Assembly: GCA_036426205.1 (NCBI GenBank)
Contig: CM071573.1
Span: 78,297,219-78,361,218, forward strand
Length of the DNA: 64,000 nucleotides
Direction of reading: 5' to 3'
From: Ascaphus truei
Taxonomy: Eukaryota > Chordata > Amphibia > Anura > Ascaphidae
Positions 51,980-63,524 of the stretch are shown piece after piece; the first letter of the stretch is position 1; each line of letters opens with the position of its first letter. The position numbers and the translations under genes were made by a program. The notes beneath the pieces were generated by a model. It worked only from the letters and a program-made list of their open reading frames with translations. It searched no databases and was not told the DNA's origin.

Positions 51980-53860
51980 ATACTTTAATCACCTGATTAA
52001 GGCATATTTGTAGGAGTGACGAAATGCGCAGGGCTGTCCAGTGTAGATGTCATTGTGTTCGAAAGCTGAGACACAACTATCTGTCACACAGTGACATCAC
52101 CGTGGAACGCAAACTCTTTCGAACTGCTTGAACTCTCGTTGTTCCTCTACATCGAGCATTGAGAGGGTTCCTCTGCTATCGTAGGTTTGGTACGAGGCTG
52201 ATACCATCCTTCTCCGTCCCCTCCAGTTCCTCTTCTCCTCCATCACGGACCGGTGAATACTGGACTTTCGGCAGGACCAACATCTGAGAGGACCCCCTCT
52301 TGACATGTCACGGCTCAAGATTGGAGTTCCACATATCTTCCATCTGATGCGGTAACCAGCACTGCTGTGCTACACTGCGATATATTATCTGACTTCTTGT
52401 GAGTTGGCATTTCACACCCTTTCATATTTTACCCGTTTATTACATTTATTGCACTATAGAGTGTGCGCTTTTCTTTTTTCTTATAGATTACATATATTAA
52501 AAATGGTTTAATTAAAATTTAGCGTAGTTCGAACATGAGGGACACGTCTTTTTTCAACCTCATCTACTTTGTAAGTATGTCATTCAACTCAAGGCGAGAA
52601 ACCCACAAAGTATAAAACCCATTCAATATTCAGAGAGCGGCTCCATGGGGCTATCAGCAACATAAACTCCTTTGCGTCGCAATGTGTTGCCGGTCCCTCT
52701 GGCAACAAAAGAGTTAATAGCCTCGCTATAAGCACCCCAGATTTTAAGCATCCCATGACGCTTCCAAGGACCCGTCGCCATGGGAACAGCATCTTTGCGG
52801 GGCACGTTGGCTGCTTCTCTCCCCCTCTCCATGCCAAATCCCGGCACTCCCCCCACCAGAAGCGGGTTATTTTTAACCTCGCAGAGCTGCGCAGCTCTGC
52901 AATTACAGCCCGAAAATGACACGGTGGGGAGCAGAGTCTTTGTGCTCGGTGAGAGTGTGTTTGGGAGAAAGCGCAGGCCTCCCAGAGGGAACGGCAGAGT
53001 CATTTCTCAAAAGAAGTATTACTGATTCCAGGTGAAGAAAATGAACAACCACTCAGGGCCCTAATTTCTATGTTATTTTCTTATAATGTAAATATGTTTT
53101 TTTTTTTTACTTTGTTAGTTGTGTGCCTAATTTAATATTTATTTTTAGTACAGATATGTTAGAATTAATAAAGGCACTGAATAAGTATATATTTCCTGTA
53201 ATTCAATCCAAAGCCCCAGTACAATTAATAATATTATGAAGTATATAGTTTAATGCAGCTGCTAAATAACGATGAATATAGAAGAGGCAAACTAAAAGAG
53301 CTAATAAACATATGTGTGTGTGTATATGTATATACAATATATATATATCTTTATTTATATAATATGCATACATTGTATGGATTTTATATATATAGTGTAT
53401 CCCCTTGCATGCTTTTTTCAAACTCATATTTAATTGGTGAATGTATTTAAATGAACTCGATATTATTAACACTTACACTGATATGTTGCTTGCACGGGGA
53501 TTAAGCAGCCGTCCCATTTTTTTCTTGGCGGGGGTATTTTTTACATACTTCCTGCACCAGGGGTCCCGCAGAGCTGACACGCAGGCCTTCCGACCTCCAC
53601 GGACCCCTTCCTAGTTATTTCGACCGGGCAAGTGAAGACAATATGGCCGCAGACTTGCTCCAGCAGCCAATAGAAAGCTGCGACACCGCTGGAAGATGAC
53701 GTTGCCACTCTCTGTTGGTGACCCGGCGGCCCAGGCCATGGGAATGCAGACCAGCCCAAGGAGGCCTCGTGGCTCAGATAAAAACAAAACAGCGGGGACT
53801 GCAGCTTTAAGTGAGATGTTTATCTGAGGGTTAATGACCTGCAAGTACTTCATGCAACGG
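51980..53860. other. Upstream spacer
   Basis: Includes a CR1 3' end scrap near 52540-52575 (TTTTTTCAACCTCATCTACT), a GGGTTAA-like motif near 52691, and a possible GC-rich DNA element at about 53520-53820. No gene is supported. Confidence 0.4.
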
Positions 53861-54179
53861 TGTTTCCCGTAGCTCCAGTGGCTGCTGTAAAGTTTAATTA
53901 TCTCTGGTATTATTATAAGCTGAGTCTGTCTATTTGGAAATTAAAAGGTTGCTGCTCCATTGGTTAAGGTTCATTACCTTGCCGGTCTCTGTGAAACTGA
54001 AGAAGTCAATGCAGCTCCATGTATCAGTGGAGCTGAGAAGTCCTCTCACAGCACACAACACAACACAACACACTAGCCTCACACCTGCTCAGGTGACGCC
54101 TTGCTTACGCAGCAGCCATCTTGTTTTAGCACCAAGCTGTGCTGACGAAGTAGCTAAATATACACAGAGCACCTTAGGC

Positions 54180-54407
54180 CAGGGGTGCTCAACTCCAGTC
54201 CTTAAGCCCCCCCCCCAACAGGTCAGGTTTTCAGGATATCCCAGCTTAAGCACAGATGGCTTAATCAGTGGCTCAGTGAAAGATTGAGCCACTGATTGAG
54301 CCACCTGTGCTGAAGCAGGGACTGATTAAGCCAATTGTGCTGAAGCCGTGTCATCCTGAATACTTGACCTATTAGGGGGTCATGAGGACAGGAGTTGAGC
54401 ACCCCTG
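54180..54407. mobile_element. Foldback hAT-like MITE
   Basis: Ends CAGGGGTGCTCAACTCCAG and GGAGTTGAGCACCCCTG; a perfect 8-bp duplication CCTTAGGC (54172-54179, 54408-54415). The centre has an extra partial arm copy. Confidence 0.95.
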
Positions 54408-54419
54408 CCTTAGGCGACT

Positions 54420-55480
54420 ATTATCCCTGTAGATGTGTAGCGTCTGCAGACGGCGTTACAATATTTTTTTACCCACCGTAACTTTTTTAATGTCTGGTTA
54501 TACCCACGAACCAGCTTCACATTGCAATGCCAGCAACCAACCCCTTCCTCCTGAGACCCAAAAGATTAAATCGTCTGTCTGTGAGTAGGGCTACTGGCTC
54601 TGCACTTCTTTAACCCCGGCTGTGCTGAAAAGCTGTGTAATGCGGCAGGCGTATGCTTATAGGGGTCCCATGTTATAATGGATACGAAGAAAAGAGTGAC
54701 ACACTGCGCTCATTTGCATGTCATTACCCAGATTCCCTGGCTGCAGCACTGTTTGCTAAGCGATAATGGGGACAGACAGGGGTTGTAAACCTGCCGGAGA
54801 CGTGCAAATGCACTCTTTTTCCTCCGGATCAGATATTTTGATTTAACCCCCACTCCACCCCCCAAAAACACTGTCGTTTTTCTGTTTCCAAGAAATAGTT
54901 GTCGGGACGATTAAAACCAGACACTGAAGGATCTATTTATCAAAGTTTTCCGGCAGCAGAACGGCGACATAAAACAGCACTGCGCGTATTATGGCCGGGA
55001 AGGGGTCTCGCTGCAATCAGGAGCCCCTGAAAAAGAATCAACCCCACACAGTTTCCAAGAAAAGATTTATTATTCACCCAGTGACCTCCAATTTTGGAAT
55101 AACTGCGACATTTCCTCAGTGCGAGAACACAACAGGTTACTAGGAAGTGATTGCTGCTGAAACTCTAAGCCGCACTAAATATTTTTTTCTAAGTTGTCTA
55201 TTATCTTCTTCTTCCTCTTCTTTTTTTTTTTTTTTTGCCCAATTACATGTCACTCATTTGCCAGCAGTTTCCTATTTCAAAGAAATGTCAAATTATTTTT
55301 TTTGCCGGGCCTATTAAATATGGCCGCCAATGTGACTTTTAGCAGAAATCCCTTCACACTGAGATGAATCACTGCAACATTGTAATACCGTACTTAGTTA
55401 TAATCCTTCATTACCACCGGCAAAAGCAGCATGTATTGTATATCAGATGGAACTTCCTGTGCTTTGAATGCAAATATATA
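54420..55480. other. Upstream spacer
   Basis: Holds a CTGCAGCCAGGGATTCTGGG family member at about 54700-54830 (here with GATTCCCTGGCTGCAG). Otherwise no recognised feature. Confidence 0.45.
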
Positions 55481-55497
55481 TACATATACAGTATATA

Positions 55498-55625
55498 TAC
55501 ACACACACACACACACCACACACACACACACACACACACCACACCACACACCCCAACACACACACACACAACCCACACACAACACACACACACACACAGT
55601 ACATACACACCCACACCCACACACA
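55498..55625. repeat. (CA)n compound microsatellite
   Basis: Interrupted CA tract with CCA and CCCA variants. The Thr-His and Cys-Val frames across it are artefacts. Confidence 0.97.
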
Positions 55626-55639
55626 TTCAAAATAAAAAG

Positions 55640-55760
55640 TGTCACTTGTGAGCACATTCACATGTCATGGACAGATCTGCAACCCTGCCTTTCGCCATTA
55701 TCACCTAGCATACAGCACTTCCACTGCAGCAAGGGATTCTGGGAAATGCTTTATATTTGC
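55640..55760. repeat. CTGCAGCCAGGGATTCTGGG family, copy
   Basis: GTGAGCACATTCACATGTCA, CATACAGCACTTCCACTGCA and GGGATTCTGGGAAATG align with 31700-31810. Confidence 0.8.
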
Positions 55761-56359
55761 TATATGCTTTACGGTGGAGGGTTTTTCGTCACCTTTTTCA
55801 CCCACAATAAGTTATCTAATTGTGGTATATATATATTATCCATGATTGTATCTTCAGGTTTTCCAGCTGCAGATAAGTATTAATATTATTATCTTTAATT
55901 TGTATGCCACCAGCATATTTCGTAGCGCAGTACAATGTGGGAAGGAGGACAATAAGATTGTATGGCAAAAGAGAGCATAGATGTTAAGACAAAGGGAGAC
56001 AACAGAAAGGCGTCCCCTGCCTCCAGGGGCTTTCTGGGTAGTGAATGCTGTGTAATGTATCAGGCAGCAGGGGCTGTAGGGAATCCATGTACAAAATTGA
56101 TAGGAAGCTAAAAGCAATATGCCCACTGGCTGCTCATTTGCATGCCACTACCCAGAATCCTTGTCTGCTGCTCAGCCAGTGCATGGCATGTAACAATGGG
56201 GTGGATAAAAGAGGTTTGGATACCATACATGCATATATGTATATCAACAAAGGCCTTAGGCAAACCTGGCAAACCTGGCAACTGCCCGGGGCCCCACCCT
56301 GTAGGGGCCCCCCAAATGTTTGCAAATCATTGCATTCTATTCTGTAATGTTAGGGTGGA

Positions 56360-56745
56360 CGAAACAATTGCTAAACTAGATTTAAACAAATGGTGCAGGT
56401 TAAGGAAAGAATGGATTTGGTGTAAAATCTTTGGCTAAAATGGGTGAAGATAACCTTGAAAAGGGAGGTGAAGATGTATCTTTACACCTTGAGGGAGACA
56501 TTCATTCTACACAGTTGCTGACTGAAATCAGGAGTTGTTTTAGGTTATATAGGCAACCTGAAGGAAAAGTCCCAGCTTTATAACCCTTCAGTTTATTCAT
56601 TAGTCCAACACTGATATAGTTACCCACGTGTATGTGTAGGGCTTTGCATTACTCGCACTGTTCATGTAACAGTTTTGTCTGGTGAGAGGTCATTTTCAAA
56701 GTTTAAAATGATAAAGAATTATCACTTCAGTAGCGTAACTTCGCC
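56360..56745 (+). pseudogene. hAT transposase remnant (C-terminal dimerisation region)
   Basis: In one plus-strand frame, YPRVCVGLCITRTVHVTVLS leads to GERSFSKFKMIKNY (about 56615-56725), the conserved end of hAT transposases of the ZMYM/Tip100 type. Upstream stops and frameshifts break it. It is a fossil with no intact gene. Confidence 0.65.
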
Positions 56746-56749
56746 ATAA

Positions 56750-57228
56750 GGGGCCCCTGGCGGGGTCATGACATCACGCGTCACATCTCCGCGCCTTGCC
56801 ATGGCAACACGTCGCCATGACGACACAGTGTCACATGACTCTGCAACGTCATGGAGGAGGGCTGCTGTGTTACATAGGCCCCACTCTCTCCCCGGCAATC
56901 AGTTTAATCGCTGTGGGGAAGAGTGTGGGCGCTTCTGTAACCGCTTGAGGGGGGGAAGGGGTCATCAAGAGTCTGTCATTAGGATCAAGACTCCCTTCGC
57001 CCCCCAGAGCCGCCCCCCCCATCACGGGACGTTCTCCGGAATCCCGGGGGGTAGTTACGTTGCTGCTCCAGTTGTAATAAATCTGAATTACATTGGATGT
57101 ATTATGATACTTTTATTGTCGTTTCATCGACAGGATAAAACCATAAAATCAGAGGTCATTAAATTCAAACCTCTAAGGGGCCCCCAATGACTCTCTGGCC
57201 CGGGGGCCCCAAGAACCCTAAGGCCATA
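56750..57228. repeat. GC-rich dispersed repeat interrupted by the Helitron
   Basis: Begins around AAGGGGCCCCTGGCGGGG and contains CATGGC/GTGACG-rich sequence like 6590-6830 inverted; just before the Helitron it reads GGCCCGGGGGCCCCAAGAAC. It may be the terminal part of the hAT element carrying the transposase remnant. Confidence 0.55.
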
Positions 57229-57403
57229 TCTTACTATATATTTCTGAAAGTGTCCTATGTGTCCGTGTCTGTATGTGTCTCCCTGTGTCCCTCCCCGTGT
57301 CCCTAGCGGCAATCTCATTGGACCTTGGGCCAGGCCAATGAGATTGCTCCCTTGGCCCGCCCGCCCCCGCACACCTCTCATTGGCCTGAGGCGGAGTGAA
57401 GGA

Positions 57404-57448
<45 letters not shown>
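57404..57448. repeat. (CA)n microsatellite in the Helitron
   Basis: About 22 CA units within the element's left part. Confidence 0.97.
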
Positions 57449-57449
<1 letters not shown>

Positions 57450-57879
57450 ACACTAGCACAACACACTATGGTGTTGTTACATACATTAGCGTTTCTCAAA
57501 TTGTTAGCACACACTCCCGCTCTCTTACCTGGCCGGTCCCGGAAGCTCCCGCCTCTTCCCTTTCCTTCCTTCCCGCCTCCCTCCGCCTTTCTCCCCTTGG
57601 TTTCCACTCGCTTCAACCCCCCCCCCCCCCGCGCGCTGCTTACAGTCAGCGGGGTGATCGAGCGAGCGCCCGGGACCACCAGGTGGAGTGGCCGCACAAC
57701 AACACGCTGCCTAAGACTGCCACAAACGTCCCAAGAGACATCCTAACAAGATCCCGGACATTGTGTCCTGGGAATCCCTCCTCCTTTCTCCCTTTTCTCT
57801 GTCCTTCGCTTTGCGTTTTTCGATCCGGACGGTATGGGTCTGGCCGGACGGGTGAGGGAGCCGGCCAGACGGGTGAGTG

Positions 57880-58640
57880 GGGGCCCTTCACCTCCCCTCA
57901 CCCCGCCCTTCACCCCCCTCACTTCCCCATTCCTCACCCCCCTCCACCTCCAGCGCCACCCCCACCCGCTGCTCCCAGATTGAATAGACGCCCTCCCCGC
58001 CAAAAGAAACCCCCCCCCCACCCCGCGTTCGCCTCTCCACAATAGAGTCCTTCTCTTTGTGCACTTTCCGCTCTCGCTCGTATCTCTCTATCAGGGCCAG
58101 GTTCCCCCATAACTTTTTCTACTTCGCCTCCCCCCTCTTTGCACTCTTCCTCCCTCAGATCCACGTGGGAGCTGTCCGCACGGGTGAGTGAGCGGCCGTA
58201 CGGGTGAGCGGCCTTCAACCTCCCCCTCACCCCCCTTCACCTCCCCTCACCCCCCCCCTCACCACCTCCACCTCCCCACCACTCCCCTCACTCCTCCTTC
58301 CCTTCCCCTCCCTTGCCCCCACTCCCCTCCACCTTCCCCACCCCCCCCCCTCCACCTCCCCTCCCCCCTCCCCCTTCACCAGCTCACCCCCGACGGGCAC
58401 CCGCCTCCCTCCCCCCACCCCCCTTCCACCTCGCCCTCCGCCCCCCCCTTCCCCTCCCTCCCCCCTTGCCCCTCCTTCCCCTGCGCCGACACCTGGGAGT
58501 TCCCCTCTCCCTCACGCGCGTCCCCCCTTCCCCTCCCCTCCTGCCTCGCGACCTCCTAATCCACCTCCCCTCCCCCTCCCCCCCCCCCCCCCCTCAACCC
58601 CCCCGGCACTCCTCCGCCAACTCCTCCTCCCGTCCCCGGT
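57880..58640. repeat. C-rich low-complexity tract
   Basis: Runs of CCCCTCCAC, CCCCTCACC and CCTCCCC dominate. Pro/Ser-rich open frames of up to 292 codons across it are composition artefacts. Confidence 0.9.
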
Positions 58641-59319
58641 CACATCCGCCCCCCTTGCCCCTCACCGCTACCGTCCCCCCCCATTGTCCCCCTCCCCCAA
58701 GTGCCATCAACGCCCCACCTTGCCCCCGCCCGCCCCAAAGCCTCTCTCCCCTCCTTCAACGCCTTTCGTCCGCCCTCCCGCCTCTGCCTTTCGCCCACCC
58801 GCACTTCTGCCTTTCACCCGCCCACCGCTCACACCCCTGCGCCACACAGCTGCCGCACGCACTCAACAGACACCCGCCGCCTCTCACCCACCCCACACAC
58901 TCGACACACACCTGCCGCATCCTGCCCTACGCAACAATATCACTGACCAGCTGTCACCCGCACTCGCCACACACCCGCCGCCTCACACCCTAGCAGGACC
59001 CCGACCCACAGCCAGCACTCACTACCCACGCGCCACCCGTACTGAACACCCACCTGCCGCCTCACACACGCTCACACCCTAGCAGGACACACGCCTCACA
59101 TTTTCACATCACTTATGTCACCAAAATATACATTGTACTGTGGTGTGGTTACAATAAACCATTTTTATACATCATCGTATTACATTTTCTTCTATCTTTC
59201 TTTTCAACATTATTATCCAACCTTTACAACAAATACTCACCTATTGTTCCACGATTTATAAATAATACTACCTATTACGGATTTACATCCCGGGCAACGC
59301 CGGGTATATCAGCTAGTAT

Positions 59320-62300
59320 ATTATATATTCGCTGTATTTTGTACAGTGGAGGGCTTGGTCACTTTGCTACCCGCCGTAGCCTGGTTGAGTTTGGCTGTGC
59401 TTTGAAATACAGTTGAAAAGATTGTATACAGTAACGCCTCTCAGATTGTATACAGTATAGTATACAGTAACATCTCTCAGATCTTTAACAATAATGCAAA
59501 CCGTGAAAAGTTTACACGCAGTTTATTGCAAATTGAAAATATGTTGCTGAGTGAGACTGAAGCTTCATGTTATAAAATGTTGTCATAATTGTGAGTGTTT
59601 GCTGTAAACGGCAAATCTCCCTCTTTGATCCGAATGCCTTCCAGGCGCTACTGAACTTTCCTGTGCAGAAGCAGAGCACTTCCCCACGCGAGGGCTTACG
59701 CACACATGTCTATACATAGGACTGGGGATGAATGAGGTGTCATCCTTTGTGGAGTCTGAAATGGTCAACATAAACACAATAACACAGCGATTCTCCTTAA
59801 ATGACAGCTACAATTCCAGTTCTACTAGCTTAGATCAAATGGATATTGATATTATATTTTTGTGCACTTGTCTTTCCGATCTTTTGAAACTTTACAGACA
59901 TTTCCTATTTTGTAGCCGCATTTCTGGAATTACATATTAATATATCATATTTGAGGAGCCCAGCAAAGTTGGCCATCACCGTGTATATCCTTAGAGCTGT
60001 TTTATAGCTCTGTTTTCACTTACACCGTGTATAATTGCCACTGTGCATTTGGGGCAGGCCGTCAAGATTAAACCTAAAAAGCTATTAAACATTTTTGAAA
60101 GGAGGAAGCGAGTGTTGATTAGGTGGCAGGGAAAGTGTTGATTAGGTGAGCTCTATCCCTTTAATCCATCTTTCATGCACCTTGCTAAAAGCCTGTCTGG
60201 GTAGCATCCAAGTGATTTCAATGAAGAACGCCGCATAATATGAAAGGGGAAAAAAAAACAATAAAATAAAAAAAGAAATGTGTGAAGTAAGCATTCCACA
60301 GCGGGCAATGAGCAGCTTCTTAATTGCACTCCGAAGATTTGTTAAGTATTTGCTGCAATCGCTTAAATGTAAAAGCCCGTTCAGCAGACGTCAGCTTGAA
60401 ACATGCTAACCCATTCAGAACCAGGAGAGGCCAGTACCATTGAGTTCTCTGGGACCATGAATGAGATGCATTCCATGCACATTATTAATATACCTGAGCC
60501 GGGTGTACACCTGTGTGCTGTTAGAGGGGCATCTCTCTGAGAACCTTTTGTTAAAAGCCTATCACAGCAGAGGTACGACCTGGGGCTTATCTGTATCAAG
60601 CGCCTAGGAAAGGCAACCAGATTCGCACGCATCTTGGACTTGGCACAGGTAAAAAGTGACAGCAGTGACATAGAACAGTTGATATGTGCCCGTGTAATAT
60701 GTGATCCCTGTATGCCCTCCCTAATTTCACAGCATAATCACTGCTCAAAGGGCAAGACCAGTAGAAGGAGTGTAAGGGGAGGCGAAACATCTTGAACAAT
60801 TGCACTGCAAGACACATTTTAAATGCATTTCTTACAGGTCCAAATCGGCATATTGGGGAACCAGGGAAATTCCCCCCACACCGCCTACTGTCTGGGTCTG
60901 CACACGTATGGGGTAGTGGTCGGGGCTAGTGGAACCTGAGGAAAAACAAGCGGGGAGGGTTTGGCCAGGGCTCTGCGTTGGGGTCAGAAGGTCAAGCAAT
61001 AACATTCCGTTGTGGCCACCAGTTGCCCCAGTCCGACACTGAACAGTTAAGGGGTCATCCATCAGACACTACTGCAGAGAAACGCCTATTGACTTGAGCA
61101 GAAGTTTATGTGTTAGATCCTAATCAGAACTATCACACCTTAATGAATAACCCCCTTAGGCCCGGATTCATTAAGCTGCACTACGGACAATGTTGGAATC
61201 TTGCTGCGATCGGCAATATTGTAAGCTTAATTAATAAGGGCCTTGGTGAGTATTTTAAGGGCACAGTTGGATTTGATCCATACCCCCAGGATGTGTATTA
61301 AACACATGGATACCTACAGCCCTCCCCACCAGACACTCCACAAAATGAAGATGTGTTGCTTCTCATATTCTTTTAATCATATTATACAGAAGTATAATAC
61401 AGAGGCAGCAGATTGATCAAAAACATACCATAGACACATATCATAGATGTTACATAGTGGAAGCAAAGGGATTTTCTGTTTGATAGAGCCGGATCCATCG
61501 TATTTGCCCAATTTCGGCCTGCGATGAATGGCCCCTTATGTGTGACAGTAGTAACAAGCCTGCAGTGCACACGAGGATCCATGCATGATGAACACCGTAT
61601 CCACTAATCCACGTGGAGACAGGCTTCTTACACGGGGATAACAGGTACTACGGGCACTTGCATCAGAATGACAAACAGTACTCTGCTGTAATCGCTTGTT
61701 GATCTCATGCTAATTAGAAATGTCGAGACTTGACCCCCCATCCATTCATTCCACCGGTGTCTTTTTCCAGTTCCTTCAATCTAGCCCGTACTGTATGGCA
61801 GACGTTTACCCAGTGCCTTCAGGGAGATCTGATTTCATTTCTAGGTTTTAACCTCCTGCTCATGCTGTCTGGGACTTACGCTGCTGTTCATTTTCCATTT
61901 AAAACAGATTTCCATTATTTAAAACAGAGACGCCAAATCCAAGACTACACTGGGGCAAGGGCTAGACTGAACCGGGCGAATGGACCAGCCTGCTCGTGAC
62001 ATGTGATGGTAAGTGCTGGGCTCTTACCACCCGAGTGTAAGCCACAGCCAGAGATTCCCACATCACTGACTTCTCTGACTGGGTCTCGCTGGAAGGAAGT
62101 TGCCTGCTCAGCCTTCCAGATGCATCCTCTCTCCCATGCCACAACTCTGCTCACTTTCCTGATCTGGCCTCTTCAGATACTGTAGGTTTAATGCAGCAGC
62201 CGGTGGAGAAGCCCTGATAAGCTACTGAATGGGGAAAGGTTTCATTCTTTACCTTTTATTGTGACTTAGATGGGTGCATGATGGGAACTAAACGTCTGCC

Positions 62301-62380
62301 GTGTGACTGTCTGGGACACATCCACATAGATCCTCCCCCCACAAATTCCTATTCTATTATATGCTCAAATATAGTCTGGC
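59320..62380. other. Upstream spacer, nothing identified
   Basis: Mostly unique-looking AT-rich sequence. I could not assign any exon or transposon. Confidence 0.4.
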
Positions 62381-62389
62381 TGATCCTAT

Positions 62390-62660
62390 ACAGCTGAGAA
62401 TCAGTGGGTTAAAGGGAAAGGAGGATGTGCCCCTGTAAGAAGAGGGATGTGAGTATTTAATGTTACTCTAGGAGGTGGACGGTATATATGTTGAATGTCT
62501 CTGCGAAAAGACGATGGGGTGAGAGATATGTTTCCCCGATGATACTTTAGGAGGAAGGATGAGAGATATGTGTCCCTGACCTTTCTGTAGGAGGGGAGAA
62601 GAACAGTATGTGTCCCTCGTGTGTATATAGGAGGAGGTGAGAGGTATGTGGTAGGTGAGA
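62390..62660. repeat. Degenerate left part of a 41-bp minisatellite
   Basis: Words like ATATGTGTCCCTGACCTTTC, TGTAGGAGGGGAGAAGAACA and GTATGTGTCCCT recur at 35-60 bp spacing and match the array at 63525-64000. Confidence 0.7.
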
Positions 62661-63520
62661 GGGGTCCCGTAAGGCTCTGTTCTGGGGTCCCTACTCTTTT
62701 CAGTCATCATTAATGATCTATCCACAGCTGGTAAGACAGCTTCAGAGCACGTTTGCGGATGACACAATGTTATACTGTGTGCACACAGTCTTAGCCTCAC
62801 TGACCTTGGACACGTACCTCAAACTAATTTTTGAAGACCTGAATATTGGATTTCCCAAAACAAACAGTTTTTAAATACAGACAAAACTGTAAGGATGGTA
62901 TTTGGGACTAAGGCTACATTTCTAAAGCTACCAACAACAGAACCAACGCTAACACCATTCTAGCCCCTGTCACTAGTTTTAAGTATCTGTGAATTGGTTT
63001 GACTCCCATTTGATATTGGGTTGTATATTGATATTATAGGAACAAATCCTCCCTAAGCCTGCTGGTCAGAAAGCGCATCGCACAGCAGATGCTAATGCCA
63101 ATTATCTACTATGGGTGCATAGTACCCATAGTATCTACTGTATAATACAGCCCCACAAACTCACCCTAGCAAACTAGACACCCTCTACTCAATACGCCAC
63201 TTTGTTATACAATGTAATTACAACACACATCACTGCGAAATGCTCAAAGAACTAGATTGGATATCCCTTCAGTCCAGACGCAAAGTAAAATTTTCCTCTC
63301 TTGCCTTCAAATACTTTCTGGGCAAGCTACCCGTCTATGTGAACAAGCTCCTCACCCCTACCACATGCCGCACTTATCATCTGAGATCTGACTCCAAAAG
63401 ACTGTTCACAGTTCCAAGGTTCAGCAAAGTATCCGGCCGCACCTCCTTCTCTTACCGTGCACCCCACAACTGGAACAGTCTTCCGGAGACTCTCAAAATT
63501 GTCCCTGAATAAGTAATTTC
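62661..63520 (+). mobile_element. LINE fragment (L2/CR1-like) inserted in the minisatellite
   Basis: The left part reads VLGPLLFSVIINDLST, preceded by a PQGS-like segment in broken frame, then ADDTMLYC around 62755. The right part at 63240-63510 is an open C-terminal frame: MLKELDWISLQSRRKVKFSS, LAFKYFLGKLPVYVNKLLTP and SYRAPHNWNSLPETLKIVPE. The element is frameshifted overall. Confidence 0.82.
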
Positions 63521-63524
63521 AAGA

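Larger units (their letters stand above)
57229..59316 (+). mobile_element. Non-autonomous Helitron, 2.1 kb
   Basis: It starts TCTTACTATATATTTCTGAA and ends in a short hairpin CCCGG-GCAACG-CCGGG at 59289-59304 followed by TATATCAGCTAG. It sits between A (57228) and T (59317) without target duplication, as expected for rolling-circle elements. No helicase or Rep coding region is present. The interior has a CA run (57404-57448) and a long C-rich low-complexity tract. Confidence 0.9.

Noticed and set aside
58204..59082. 292-codon Pro/Ser-rich open frame
   Set aside because: It comes from a C-rich low-complexity tract inside a Helitron, with no codon or splice signal.
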